From positions 46,558,753 through 46,622,752 of the forward strand of contig OX328123.1 of the NCBI GenBank assembly GCA_946811695.1: a stretch of DNA of 64,000 nt, given 5' to 3'. The notes below the pieces were generated by a model. The model searched no databases, was not told the DNA's origin, and was given only the letters and a program-made list of their open reading frames with translations. Shown piece by piece: positions 11,101 through 50,640 of this stretch; the stretch's first letter is position 1; each line of letters opens with the position of its first letter. The stretch is from Gonocerus acuteangulatus. Taxonomy: Eukaryota > Arthropoda > Insecta > Hemiptera > Coreidae. The position numbers and the translations under genes were made by a program.

Positions 11101-12767
11101 GTTGTATGCTTTATGTTGCTTGGAAGAGTCGTGTGAGAGGCTGTAGTAGCTACCTGGCTATAACGAACAGTTATAGGATTTACAGTCGCTCTGTTATTTA
11201 CAGGAGCTCGTGTTGCAGGCTCTCTGGTTGTTGTACGCTTTGCACTAGCAGTAGTACGAACAACTGACCATGGAGTGGCGGAGGTTCTGTGCACTTTAGT
11301 CGAAATATTTGTATTTGTGTTAGTTGTTCTTCGTCCTACGATGGGAAAAAGTGTCGTCGAAGGAGTATGTTTGATGTGTTGCTGGCATATTTGATGTTCT
11401 TCAACAAACATATAATCTTCCTCACATTTATGTATAGATATTGCTCTATTTCTTTGACATCTAGCATAAATTTGACTGTCAAATCCATAAGATACAGCTT
11501 TATTTCCCTTCCTGTAGCAGTTGAATCTGTAACAAGAATGACCCCTGTCGACATCACAAGTATTTTTGTTGGGGTTATACGTAGCTTCGTTTCGACAAAT
11601 GTGAAAAATGACACGATTTTTATGACAAATATGAAACCTTTTACATGTGTATAAGTCTGGGAAATAACCTTCTCCGGGGCAAATACTAATGTAAGTAAAT
11701 CTGTTCCTATTATCAATCGTCCGAGTGTAGCTAGAAGATAAGTTGTCCTCTTGAAAGTTATTCTTACTCCCGCCGGTGTTTTCCCCATTAGCTTTTCGCT
11801 TGTTGTTTTTTGAGCTTGATTCTTGAGATCCAGTAAAATCTTCACTCGCTATGCTCTCATCGACAATGTCTTTTGTCCTTTCAGTATCGGAGTCTTTAGT
11901 TTGGATTTCTTTGTTTTCTTTAGAATTTGGCTCTTCTGTTTCTTTAGTTTCTTCAGTACCTAGATCTTTCGTTTCTTTTGTTTCATTAGTCTCTTTATCT
12001 TTGGACTCTTCATTTTCATTCGTTTGGGCTTCTTTCGTTTCTTCAGTATCTGGCTCTTCCGTTTCTTTTGTTTCTTCAGTCTCTGGTTCTTCCACTTCTT
12101 TAGTTTGGACTTCTTTTTGTTCTTCGGAATCAGTTTCTTCTGTTTCTAAGGTTGGAAAATCCTTCGATTCTTCAGTTTCATCCCGCTTCTCCTCTGTGTT
12201 GTCCCTATCTAATTCTTTAGAATCTTCTTCTTCGGTTTTATCGTTCCTATTTTCACTCGATCTTCTGCCAATTTTCTTTACATTTGAATTGTCTGTTCTA
12301 AAAATAAAGCTTTTTTTAACTTCCCTCATATGAAAATCGTTAAATTCTTCCTCTTTCTTCTCGTGTTTCAAATAATTCGAATATCTTCTCCGATTTTGCT
12401 CCATATGTTTTTCCTTCGCTTCAATGTTTATTCTCTTTCTAAGTTGCTGATGATTGTGTTTACTTCTTCTTCTAGATCGTACACTAGAGTAATTTCTTCT
12501 GCTCTTTCTATTTCTTACAGCACTTCTGCGTTGTAAATTTAATACCTTCTCGAATAGGGAGTACCGATTGTCATCTTTACTGTTAGTAGTTAATAAAGAA
12601 AAAAAGTCTTTGTCTCTATAATCATGTGCAACCAATATCTTCTTTTCTGGTGTTTCTTTGTTGATACTCGGGTCTGTAGAATGGCTATTCAGAAAGAATT
12701 TGTCTTGCTCAGCTTCATGTACAACCTTTGAATGACTATTTACAGCCAATCCTTCGTTTAATAATAC
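5142..12767 (-). CDS. Giant secreted-type mucin with two chitin-binding type-2 (CBM14) domains, main and last exon
   Basis: A single open exon of 2,541 codons plus TAA (5142-5144). No ATG opens it. The frame starts at an acceptor TGTATTTCAG (12768-12777) in phase 0, so an upstream exon with the signal peptide is expected. Residues below are counted from about 12782. Residues 180-310 are an acidic Glu/Thr/Lys repeat built on ETEEPxTEETKE. Residues 368-415 form a peritrophin-A/CBM14 domain with six cysteines spaced C-x11-C-x5-C-x9-C-x12-C-x7-C, followed by a degenerate second domain ending near 468. Residues 480-2320 are Ser/Thr-rich with many N-x-S/T sites, and 2320-2480 are TPTTSS-type hexapeptides. 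CBM14 plus mucin regions are typical of arthropod peritrophic-matrix or cuticle-lining proteins, where the Cys domain binds chitin and the O-glycosylated part forms a gel. A hydrophobic ATG frame at 13011-13009 (MVLVFILLSEHF) could begin a signal peptide, but its best donor does not give the right phase. Confidence 0.85.
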   Translation of the reverse strand, partial: VLLNEGLAVNSHSKVVHEAEQDKFFLNSHSTDPSINKETPEKKILVAHDYRDKDFFSLLTTNSKDDNRYSLFEKVLNLQRRSAVRNRKSRRNYSSVRSRRRSKHNHQQLRKRINIEAKEKHMEQNRRRYSNYLKHEKKEEEFNDFHMREVKKSFIFRTDNSNVKKIGRRSSENRNDKTEEEDSKELDRDNTEEKRDETEESKDFPTLETEETDSEEQKEVQTKEVEEPETEETKETEEPDTEETKEAQTNENEESKDKETNETKETKDLGTEETKETEEPNSKENKEIQTKDSDTERTKDIVDESIASEDFTGSQESSSKNNKRKANGENTGGSKNNFQEDNLSSSYTRTIDNRNRFTYISICPGEGYFPDLYTCKRFHICHKNRVIFHICRNEATYNPNKNTCDVDRGHSCYRFNCYRKGNKAVSYGFDSQIYARCQRNRAISIHKCEEDYMFVEEHQICQQHIKHTPSTTLFPIVGRRTTNTNTNISTKVHRTSATPWSVVRTTASAKRTTTREPATRAPVNNRATVNPITVRYSQVATTASHTTLPSNIKHTTPLSNNNKTTEYAKERSYHTRKSTFSTSMPAYVSTKSSDKSRTVANNEFSTDNGKTFTSNTPGFEFISGRQEFSTQRGSTQDNSPTIATTNTSADLHATISTTRPSASNYTPTGFTAHSSPHGIVTSLPSTPKLRESTNSTTKTETNIYTSTQPSFSDIIDAAAITQTKEQPTTPADQLTTENASLFTKPKTIYFTNRVSTAKEWTTISPAASSSNFSTVELEQVSVTNTPAGFESDFVNETETSSTVNKRINLTTVIAEVEPFLFSTKKSMVDHTTFTSEAKILITEPSIISTKGTSEKVFTDKTDSNNLATNPSSIENVSAPTVYNMESTITTSTASPETTSNSLNILNVTSSVDTSNSNILSPVHTTTPNKVDSVALSTNITASLRFSTTLVPKTSIMESSQASVMMPMSNETAPTPTQNSPASVYLSTENLVTNANNKSDVGTFTTASTHRIPNSESSAFINTTSVIQPFSGLTEPPFFTNILTSDRTTVSSKNNSFIESDVISTAITKRAETIITSSTNIPTNESSITFPKTPPSLNAISYTSTSTAESHAISNEPFTQTDTIISTNEWTVVPHVPVSDISSSSGILSSTTSVIEPSTDTSSQSTGTPILSTDISDENIATTVYVFNTPEKGPSGLLTTSHSDMDLSTSKNKSYTEFINSLTNSTPFATTNNSTSMPGTISGNNEYNIESDTISSTKTANVEAVTGSTANISTEALSSTYTTKRPDQSLKYSSTFSAITPSTESTTISRDSLDESTNPLNESATAMSVVNTDNPDSSDFTTNVSDMESHIVTLDVESLSSRSSTTRPLIDPHTPTKLPTMISTINYAANTPTANTVTGDVSSTLDTLVSTLESSKISNSESASEAPALTSSNIITNTKSSTISVHPSTEILTSSSNNRRNTEIASAISNDSTSNGEPSVAFTITASPMTYFTETENSFSDSTKVTESTIESDITSDPSNEDSSTTMAFDDKSNPVSSNFNATVSGMETDIPTISLGNTSSTRPTETFTLTPSIKKSFTESDRSYSESIAIYSPRESTIESDITFDSLNKESVATTHVVYRSDPEISNFTTIDPDIDFDAVSIIPGPAVNISVTDSSETLTDIPSTKESFTETDNSYLGSIAISTVTESTIESDVTSNPSNKESVTTTSVVNSSDPDSSNFTTNGPEIESDTNAIITALNVNKSNTEPLETFTITPSTVLSFTATDDSYSEPTALYTTTESTVESVTTVIPSTKELFTTSTSMTSEQPLKPSSTYSVATSTTETSTLSRDSLNKSISTPYNHPTNNESPTTTSVDNISNPDPSDFTAFVSDTESDIVSITSDADSLPSVNGTTPSPILHSTSTLMPATNSSTYETNVASDTTSSTEAASTEGTIITTTNTSNNPSSKTSDQALMSSSVMIPVTESIRVPIDSQEETITTSSYNTSNEEADATITVFDTSNPGPLNITTTVSNMVSDNVTISTISINNISIFEPSEIFITSPSAVESVTDNSFSESFGISVISESTIESGITPNPWNEESLTSMSVVNTSKDVRSNFTIIDSDLENETVTIIAVDESNTEPSVTLPTTSSTWDALTETDNYYSEFSHVSNSGFTIESDIPSTLVLSTTSTAKRSSQVSGQPSTSSVFTPTTDTTTASRGSLMESTAISSTISSNDESATTMSAVNTSNKGSSDFTTVLSVMESDTISDNSYSETSETTIATESTMELDIISTPLSSTVSTAKESSTDLPSVSSAISSTISVIIPTNSTSASLINTTASDSSTPTTSSTPTASSTPTTSITPTTSSTPTTSSTPTTSTTPTTSSTPTTSSTPTTSTTPTTSTTPTTSSTPTNSSTPTTSSTPTTSSTPTTSSTPTTSSTPTTSTTPTTSSTPTTSSTPTTSPTPTTSFTPTTSSTPTTSTTPTTSSTPTTSSTPTTSSTTWPPYSDNTKTAFKTNTLPSQSTAAPTSSPPTTERTTVPTTEPSITDQASSLLDTFINSLKFYLG
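5338..5820 (-). repeat. Tandem 18-bp coding repeat (TPTTSS array)
   Basis: About 27 units of 18 bp, each encoding six residues of the type TPTTSS with S/T/I/P substitutions. All units keep frame with the mucin. The opposite strand is also open through the array (VVGVEE-like), purely because of codon composition. Copy number is likely to vary between individuals. Confidence 0.9.
5971..8256 (-). repeat. Long-period (about 92-residue) degenerate repeat inside the mucin
   Basis: The block ES-(T/M)-(I/V)-ES or ESTIESD recurs at about 5971, 6301, 6564, 7413, 7690, 7966 and 8232. Spacings cluster near 265-280 bases, with a triple-length gap of 849. It is followed each time by blocks such as SNFTT and TETDNSY. 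This indicates an old internal duplication of about 92 codons that built the Ser/Thr region before the hexapeptide array expanded. Confidence 0.7.
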
Positions 12768-13365
12768 CTGAAATACAAACAAATAATGATTTCAAATTCT
12801 CTAGTAGTTTGAGGCATCAGATAAAAATAATGGCATTATATAAAATCAATTTCTCAGCTCAGCACTATCTACAGTGTTATTAAGAAGAGCTCTCTACATG
12901 CTGTTTCTCATTTAAAGTCAAGAGTTATTCATTTTAGTTGCTTATAACTGAGGTAATCATGCAGCAAGCTAGTGAAAAATGCTCACTCAACAAAATAAAT
13001 ACTAAAACCATTCTCAGCAAATAATAATACGGGACTTAGTCTTCAGTTTTTTGCACAGTTGTATTTTCATTTTTTAGGAGTAAGGGGTAAAAGTCCGACT
13101 CGCAGGAACTGCATCATCTTAGCGCGGTTCCGTTCTTATCCCTAGTCTAATTTGGAAAGATTAAAATAGAATCAGTTATTATTTTGGTTCCACCAGTCTT
13201 GAAAGGTCTTGATTTATGATCTTAACTGTATGGGTCGGCCAACCCATAAGTCAGCCAGAAAGGCCTCCGCTCAGAGGCATTTGGAAAGCCTTGGGATCTC
13301 TCGCTTTGAACGCTACATTTATAACAATTTATGGATCTTCATATTTTACTTAATCTGTTTTATTG
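12768..13365. other. 5' flank or intron of the mucin gene
   Basis: It begins with the acceptor of the mucin exon. A fragment at 13087-13126 (AAAGTCCGACTCGCAGGAAC, then TTAGCGCGGTTCC) is the complement of 42011-42053 and belongs to the end of an R1-like repeat. The candidate hydrophobic ATG frame at 13011 is described under the mucin. Nothing else is recognisable. Confidence 0.5.
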
Positions 13366-14397
13366 TCAAATACATTATCCGACTATAAGAAATTAAAAAA
13401 TAACAAGGAATAAAACAGACAAAAAGAACCGTTCGAATAAACGAAATCAATTACTTTAAAGTTTTAAGCACTTATTTCTCCGATTGACATCACCTAATTA
13501 AAACTTTCTTCAGAACCTTTTTTGTAGAGCATTTAGTAACCTTCCGCTTCCCAAGATTGTCAACAGTTTTCGAGATACTAACGAAAGTATACAAAGTTAC
13601 CAAAACTTTTCTTGTCTGTTAATAAAATATTTTATTCTGACCCTTCCTTTACTCCAAACGTAACCAAAATTTGAACATATTAGTGTTGATGAAATTCGAA
13701 CATGCAAAAAATGTTTTAACTGAATCCCATAATTCTAAGTACCAAAATCAAAGACAAAAAGAACAGTTCGAATAAGCGAAATCAATTACTTTAAAGTTTT
13801 AAGCACTTATTTCTCCGATTGACATCGCCTAATCAAAACATTCATCAGAACCTTTTTTGTAGAGCATTTGGTAAGCTTTCTAAAGGTAATCTTTTGTTTA
13901 CCAAGATTCTCAACCTTTTTCGAGATATTAAGGAAAGTTACCAAAACTTTTTATGTCTGTTAATAAAATATTTTATTCTAACCCTTCCTTAACTCCAAAC
14001 GTAACAATAATTTCAACATATTAGTTTTAATGAAAGTAGAACATGCAGAAAATGTTTCAACTGAATCCCATGATTCTAAGTACCCAAACCAAAAACGGTA
14101 TGCAAAAACTATTTTTCCAATTTTCTCGAAAACGATTAAAGCTATCGCCTTGAAAATGGTTTCATTCGTTTTCCTAGCCCAAGAAGTCTATAAAAAGAGT
14201 ACTTACAAGCTTATGAACTCAAAAACGTAAGCGTTACGATTTTTTTGCGCGAATTTTGCCCCAAACGCCATCTTACAGTAGGCGGATTTTGCAGGTTAAC
14301 GATCTTGGCCTTTCAAATTGGACGACGGATTTTTGTACCAAATTTCATCAAAATCGGACCATTCGTTTTCTACCTAGAGAGCGAACAGACAAATATA

Positions 14398-14457
<60 letters not shown>

Positions 14458-14605
14458 TATATACAAATTTGAACCACCGTTATTTTCGGTTTCTAGGGGT
14501 TCTGAAACGCGAAATTTTCTAGTCGGAACTTCCGGATTGTTTCATTGTATCAACCTTATAAGCGGGGTTCCTCCCTATGGGGGAGGGAGGAACCGCGCTA
14601 AAAAG
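13366..14605 (+). repeat. Dispersed repeat R1, partial copy followed by a long copy
   Basis: A partial unit (13366-13750) is followed by a second unit (13752-14605) that starts again with the same AAAGAACAGTTCGAATAAGC block. The second unit shows the full layout: a body ending ATCAAAATCGGACCATTCG, an (AT)n tract (14398-14466), then CAAATTTGAACCACCGTTA, GGTTCTGAAACGCG, and a terminal inverted GGTTCCTCCC...GGGAGGAACC palindrome at 14567-14593. No open frame of note. Confidence 0.78.
14398..14466. repeat. (AT)n microsatellite within R1
   Basis: A nearly pure AT dinucleotide tract sits at the internal position where other R1 copies also carry (AT)n. Confidence 0.9.
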
Positions 14606-14898
14606 GATGTGTCCAAATTGTATAACTATTCAGGGGACACAAAAAACGTCTAAGCTAGTATACTTCCTTTTGGAAATTAATACTTACGAGGCCACACGAA
14701 CAGTCATTTCCTTATTTTTGATAAAGATTTAAGGAATTTCCCCCAATAAAAGTTCTTGCTATGAGGAAAAAAAAAGTTTTTAGAAAATAAATTAATTTTA
14801 TGACAAAATGAGACTTAACCCATTGTGAAAGTCTTCGCCTCCTATGACCATGGAGATCAGCAATTAAAAAAATTGACATTTTTCATAAAACATGATAT

Positions 14899-15093
14899 AT
14901 GGGAAGGCCCGGTGGCCATGAGCATTTCAAGTCTATGGTCGGGGTACAATTCCAACTAGGGGTACTGGCTTTTCTTTCGGAAGAAAAAGAAGGCGTTAAC
15001 TCTATGTTGGCCAGAAAAGGTTGATAACCTAAAGATAACTTGTCCCAAAAATTTGTGTAATGTATAAGTGGATCTTAAAATTGAAATAAATAA
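14899..15093 (+). mobile_element. tRNA-type SINE, family S2, with 12-bp target duplication
   Basis: It starts with GGCCCGGTGGCCATGAGC and ends AAATAAATAAA-like. It is homologous to 21932-22144, where the head looks like a class II (Leu/Ser-type) tRNA. The flanks carry AAAACATGATAT at 14887-14898 and 15094-15105, a perfect target-site duplication. This copy has lost about 20 bases in the variable-arm region. Confidence 0.8.
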
Positions 15094-15394
15094 AAAACAT
15101 GATATGTCACTTATTACTTCCTGACCCCTGAGGGCATTGTTCCCAATTGGAGCATTAAAGAAAACATGCAGTTCACCATTTTTTTTTTTTTTTTAAAAAA
15201 AAAGGTCATTGAAATATTTCAATATAAAAATAAGAAAGGTAGTAATAATAATAAGAAAATCTTAAAATTTCAATGGGAACTGGGTTCAGTCTGTAAACAG
15301 ATGAAAAAAACATCCTAGCTGTGTGTCCAGTCTATTTCAGCCATTGATTACAACTAACCTGGACTCAAAGAAAACAAGAAGCAGAGAAAGTGTG

Positions 15395-15690
15395 TTATTT
15401 AGGTAGATCCATTTTCGAGGAAGCTGAAGAAGGATACTGTAGAGATATCCTGGCTCTTCACCTTACGGCACACAAGGGAGATAGGGAAGTCAGTGTCATC
15501 CTCCTGCCACCTAATTTTGCCCTTTGCAGCTACATAGTAAAGGCTGGGTGAGCTTAGGAACTGCCTGAGACCCCAAACTCTGACCCTTGAATGATGACAC
15601 TAGATGAAAATCTTTCAGTGTGCACATGAGTTTCAAACTCAGGTGCTCCATATCATAAGTCATCCACCACTGAGCCAAACTTGTTTTTTT
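15395..15690 (-). mobile_element. tRNA-related SINE, family S3 (minus)
   Basis: Read on the minus strand it begins TTTGGCTCAGTGGTGGATGA and has a body with TCAAGGGTCAGAGTYKRGGT, TACTATGTAGCTGCAAAG-like and CTATCTCCCT blocks. The same body recurs at 25455-25740 and 44030-44300 on the plus strand. The head resembles a pol III tRNA promoter, with the B box diverged (GTTTGAAACTC). Confidence 0.6.
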
Positions 15691-16060
15691 TTATTATTTA
15701 AAAAAAAATAATATAATATACTGAATCAAATTAAAAATTACGATAATGCCCTTTGGTCCCTTTTAATTAACTTGATAAAATTGTAATAAAATGTGTTGAG
15801 CTTTTTGATGTCACAAAATGTTCTTTTCATATTTTCCCCATCCTATGACAACAATTTATATCATCTTCTGTAAGAGAGAAGAAACAATTTCATCTCAAGT
15901 TTTAGAGTAAGCCATTAGTATAAATAAAACTTAATAATTATAACATTTGATTTTCTAGGCAAGATCATGATTTGCTTTTTAATCCTGCACCCTCTTGCAA
16001 TCAAAAGACAAAACCCAACTGCCCTTGTTGTTTTAGTTGCCATAGATATACTTTGAATCA

Positions 16061-16066
<6 letters not shown>

Positions 16067-16113
<47 letters not shown>
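16067..16113. repeat. (AT)n microsatellite at the 3' end of a SINE
   Basis: The AT tract lies between the left target duplication and the minus-strand S1 SINE, exactly where the SINE 3' tail should be. Confidence 0.9.
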
Positions 16114-16115
<2 letters not shown>

Positions 16116-16216
16116 AGGGCGCTGAGATGAGAAAAATTCCTACTGCCGGAAGGACTCGAGCCCCAACTCCCATATGAGAATCAAGGGTGTTAGCCACTAG
16201 ATCACGGGGAGACCCT
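16114..16216 (-). mobile_element. tRNA-type SINE, family S1, 3'-truncated, with target duplication
   Basis: Minus strand: GGGTCTCCCCGTGATCTAGTGGCTA head (A-box-like), then GGGCTCGAGTCC (B-box-like), GGCAGTAGGAATT, then CTCATCTCAGCGC. The usual 3' domain ending GCGCCGTAAAA is missing and replaced by (AT)n. Flanks TTGAATCATGATAT (16053-16066) and TCGAATCATGATAT (16217-16230) are a 14-bp target duplication with one change. Confidence 0.82.
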
Positions 16217-16230
16217 TCGAATCATGATAT

Positions 16231-19200
16231 TCTAATTTACTAGTAAGGTAAATTATTTATTTTCACTTTTATTGTTTATTCAAGTTGATGTCAATATATA
16301 TAATCATATATACTTAAAGACACACTCACAGATTGGTGTTGTGCGAGTGTGTTAGTATACAAATATAGAACAATATTTACATGCACAAACAGACATGAGC
16401 GTATTTTAATAAACAAGAAAAAATAAAATAAAATTTTCCTAAGCAACCCCAGATTACAGGCACTTTGTCCTCAGATGTTGAGCACCAATAAACTCCCACT
16501 CACTACAACCTAAAGAAGCAGTTACATTTTATTACCTAGATACATCATCAGCTGATTCAGTGTTTATCTTTCTTAAGATAGGAATGACTTCAACGTATAA
16601 AAGCTAAATAGTAACCTTGTTTTCCAATAACACTCTTTAATGCTCCAGATAATTTCAATCAAACATAAGGATTTGTTTATTCATATCACTTCCTTTGATG
16701 ACATCATAAGCATTTGTTTATTCATATCACTTCCTTTGGTGACATGTTAGAATACTTTAATACTGTCATTTATCACTGTGGAATTTTGTTTTAGGGTGAA
16801 ACCAACTACATTGGTCATGGTCAACATTTTGATTTATGTATATTAGTGTGCATGTTTTTTAATAGAATTAACTGAAGAAGTGTTCTATTTAGTAACGGTC
16901 AAGAATTTTAATTTTAAATGAAATGGGACATTTAAGCAAGTTAATAAAGCATAATGATCTTAATGCTTTGATTCTATCTGAACTGTGTATGCAATTATTA
17001 TGGAAAGGATTTAGAGTATTTAGAGGATATAATAATAATTAGGATTTTATAAGTGTATAAGCCCAACACCCGGACAACAGAGCCAAAGGCAAGGCACCTC
17101 AGGCGTCACGAGGCTTTATGAAGACTTTGCGAAGAATGTTTGGAGGTAATGTTTTTCATCTCAAAATAGTCAGTTGGGCTTACTGAACTTCTCTATAAAC
17201 TGCTTATTTGTCCAAGAAATAATTGTTAATGAGACTAAATTAATGTCCTCTTCCTAGTATAATATTTGGGATAAAATTTTTATGTTCTCATATAAGAAGC
17301 CTTGCAACCTTGTGCATTTTCTGAGAAATATACGAGTATTTATTTTTGAAATTATAGTAATTAAATCCTCATTGACAATTTTGATATTCAAAAATGTCCA
17401 TTGGCCCTAGGGCAGTCAGGATTAACTGAAACTATTGAGACCGGGGAACTATAAAGGGTATAAAATGAGGCAGCTTGAGTTTATTATTGTCTTTATATTT
17501 ATTGTCCTACCTGTGAAGAGTCGTCAATGGCATCAGTGACCGTACTGAAGTAAGTACTTCATTATCAAGCCTCTTTTGAGGTGGTATTCTTCAGTAGGAG
17601 TACTACCTCAACAGTGGCTTGTTAATGGCATACTAACATCAAAAGCAATCGTCCCCAGTACTCTCACTGATGCCAGTGATGACAGTTTCCCCCAATAGGT
17701 AATAACAACAGTATATTTACTGGTGGACCAAACTCCTTATTTTTTTTTTTTTTATTCTTTACTCAGGAATGGCAAAAACATTTTCTGAAGTATATTTAAC
17801 AATTAAAATGATAATGTATTAATTACTTAGTAATTAATAAGTATATTTAGGAAAGTGCCACATTTAGAAAACTTATTTCACTAGCCTGAATTACGAGTGT
17901 TTTCAAATAAATAGTGGGGTTTTAACGGTTTGTAATAAGTATTACGTTTAACTAACAGTTATAAAGGAAGTGTCAAATGAAAGAGCACAACTAACTCCTT
18001 AATTCTTTTTTTTTTTTTTTTGTTACATACTATGCGAATATTGTCACACCAACAAACAGTGAGCTACAGATACTGGCAATTGTCATACCCAGCCGGTGTT
18101 TTTCTATGATGAAGAAATATTTGATCTTATACAGAAAATGCTTTTTAAGAAATGAATGGAGTTACTTCATAGCCGTCCAAAAGGAAGAAGCACTCTGCAG
18201 TTCCAGCTGTGCTGTACAATCGTGCTTCATTTCCAAAATATTTTAATTCATACATCATTGATCTATTTAATAGCTTAGTTTTATTTATTTTGTGCAATGT
18301 TGTAATATTAAACTACTACAATTTATAACCCACTCAATAATTTATAAATCAGTTGCCATTTAACAATCAATTTTTTGACTTTTACAAACTTTGAAAGTGG
18401 GATATACAAATAAGGAGATGTGTTTTATAGCCTAATCATTATAAACGAATGTGAAGGGAGAAGTTATTAAATATTGTTTAGATTCTGAGAAAAGTTAATT
18501 CATCTTAAAATGTGCAACCTCTTAAAACTCACCAATTAAAACTCACCTCTTAAAACTTGCCATTATTCATGTTTACACAAGTTGCTACCTTGCAATATTT
18601 AAGTTTTCAGCTCAACAGCTCAGGGATTTATGTTCCCCACACCTGGACTGGATATCTAAAAAGCTGACCTCTTTATGTGACTTATCGAGTCATTAAGTGT
18701 CTAAATGCATGTAGTTTTGTAAGTTCAGCGGATGGTACATGATTTTCGGAAAGCCAGAGAGACATAAAATCCAAAAACAGCATGGGTTGTTATTATATGG
18801 TAAAGCATATTTTGTGTGCTTTATTAATCAACTTCAGTGTTAGAAGGCTTCTACATTATTTAATTACTAAAATTTAACTAAAGAATAAAATTTAATTTTA
18901 AAACTTGAGAACAACTTTTTAATATGAATCGACCTTATTAAATGGTTAATTATGGACATACCTGTAAAACTATTGAGAACACCAAACACCAATAAATCTC
19001 CATATTGAACTATTGCGAATGGCACACTGATCATTCTAATCCTAAACCTTACTGTGTTACTATTTAAAAATTAGTTGTTTTTTTTTAGGAGGGAGAAGAT
19101 AAGTGGAACGAAACACTTACGAGAGATCGCAAATATTAAGACAATGTCATTACATAAATATGATGTCATTTGTATCAATATGTACATTCAAGAAATGACT

Positions 19201-19886
19201 CCTAAGGTATATTATTTTTTTTTCAATGTTATGAGCTAAAGATTATTCTGTCAAATCTATTACTAACTTAAATTCCTCGAAGTGTCCAACTACTTACTGA
19301 TTTTTGATTCCATTTTCTTTTTTTTTTTTTTTGTGTGACATAAAATAGCTTACAATTCTTAACAAGCAACTTACTTAAAAATGTTTGTTGCCCTTTGGTA
19401 AATAATAATATATAAAACACTTATTTCTAATTATTGTTTTCCCAAACATACTATGATTTTGTTGTATATTTTCAGTGTATCTATTGGCTCTAATGTACCC
19501 TTCAATTACAATCATAGTACTATATTTAACATTCCAAATTTTCAGAAACTTATGTAGGAATAGAATTAAATGAACAGCTGATGAAAAAAGTGAACATTAT
19601 TTTTCTTTATTTCCAATGACAAGCAAGAAAATATACATTTTTATTCGCTTTACAAATCTGCCTTGCTGCCTTAGCAGAAAAATTATAAACAAAGTAATAA
19701 AAATAAATTATCTTAGCACTACACATCTAAACTAATATTTATTTACAAAATGTATATAGAACAACAATGACACAAAAATAATATCACTTTATACAATTCA
19801 AGAAGACAATAGAAATAAAATTATATAAAATTTCAATGAATTCTCTCCATCAAATGGCAATGTCTAAAATTTAAATGTGAAGAAAC
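16231..19886. other. AT-rich intergenic DNA with one imperfect inverted repeat
   Basis: No coding exon recognised on either strand. An imperfect inverted repeat has 27-bp arms at 17520-17546 and 17657-17683 (GGCATCAGTGA core) and could be a MITE-like foldback of about 165 bp. The rest is low-complexity AT-rich DNA with T runs near 17740, 18006 and 19320. Confidence 0.5.
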
Positions 19887-19892
19887 TTTATT
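19887..19892 (-). terminator. Candidate polyadenylation signal of the peroxidase
   Basis: AATAAA on the minus strand about 160 bases past the peroxidase stop codon. It is the first exact match I saw downstream, but the flank is very AT-rich, so chance matches are common. Confidence 0.35.
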
Positions 19893-20050
19893 ACATAGGA
19901 AGAACTGTACAAAAATTTGATTAAAAAATATATATAAAAGATTTCATGCACTCTTTCTTGGCACACTTTTTAGTAGACAATCCAGTTTCTTTAGGTTTGT
20001 CTGAATTATAATCTAATGGACTTTTGATAATGGTAATTAAATCAGTGTCT

Positions 20051-49882
<29,832 letters not shown>

Positions 49883-50217
49883 CTGTAACAAGGCAATCAT
49901 TCGTGTTTATCTTTCGTAATTAGTGTCATATCCTTCTAAACAAGTTCTTACCTCATTTCACAAGTATTAAAAAAAATAAACTCTTATTACTACATATATA
50001 TATTGATAAACACTATTTTTCAACTCTAAAACACACACAGCTGTACGACGGGCTGTCTTATTAATTTTAGACTCTGAAGCTACTTGCTACTTCTATATAT
50101 CTGGTAGCATTGGAGAAAAGATTATTTTTAATTGTATTTATTTGTTAATTTAAATTTATTTTATTATGAAATTTAATTTTCACTTAATCGGTAGACACCG
50201 AAAATGACCCTCGTTCA

Positions 50218-50253
50218 AATTTATATATATATCTATATATCTATCTATCTATC

Positions 50254-50331
<78 letters not shown>

Positions 50332-50348
50332 CATATCTATATATCTAC

Positions 50349-50392
<44 letters not shown>

Positions 50393-50417
50393 CTATATAT
50401 ATATATATATACATATC

Positions 50418-50482
<65 letters not shown>

Positions 50483-50491
50483 CTATATATC

Positions 50492-50537
<46 letters not shown>

Positions 50538-50575
50538 TATATACATATCTATATATCTATCTTTCTATCTATCTA

Positions 50576-50638
<63 letters not shown>

Positions 50639-50640
50639 TT
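50218..50640. repeat. Long compound (AT)n/(ATCT)n microsatellite
   Basis: AT tracts alternate with ACATATCTATATATCTA-type blocks over about 420 bases. It is preceded at 50185-50217 by GTAGACACCGAAAATGACCC, an R1-like terminal block. The right portion (from about 50530) is repeated at about 55990. Confidence 0.9.

Noticed and set aside
13009..13011. ATG of a hydrophobic minus-strand frame (MVLVFILLSEHF) as mucin signal exon
   Set aside because: The best nearby donor (GTGAGC) leaves one base over, which does not fit the phase-0 acceptor at 12767. Kept only as a remark under the mucin.
50204..50546. YIYIYI-type open frames in AT tracts (also near 14.4, 29.9, 35.6 and 56.0 kb)
   Set aside because: They are translations of microsatellites with no coding meaning.
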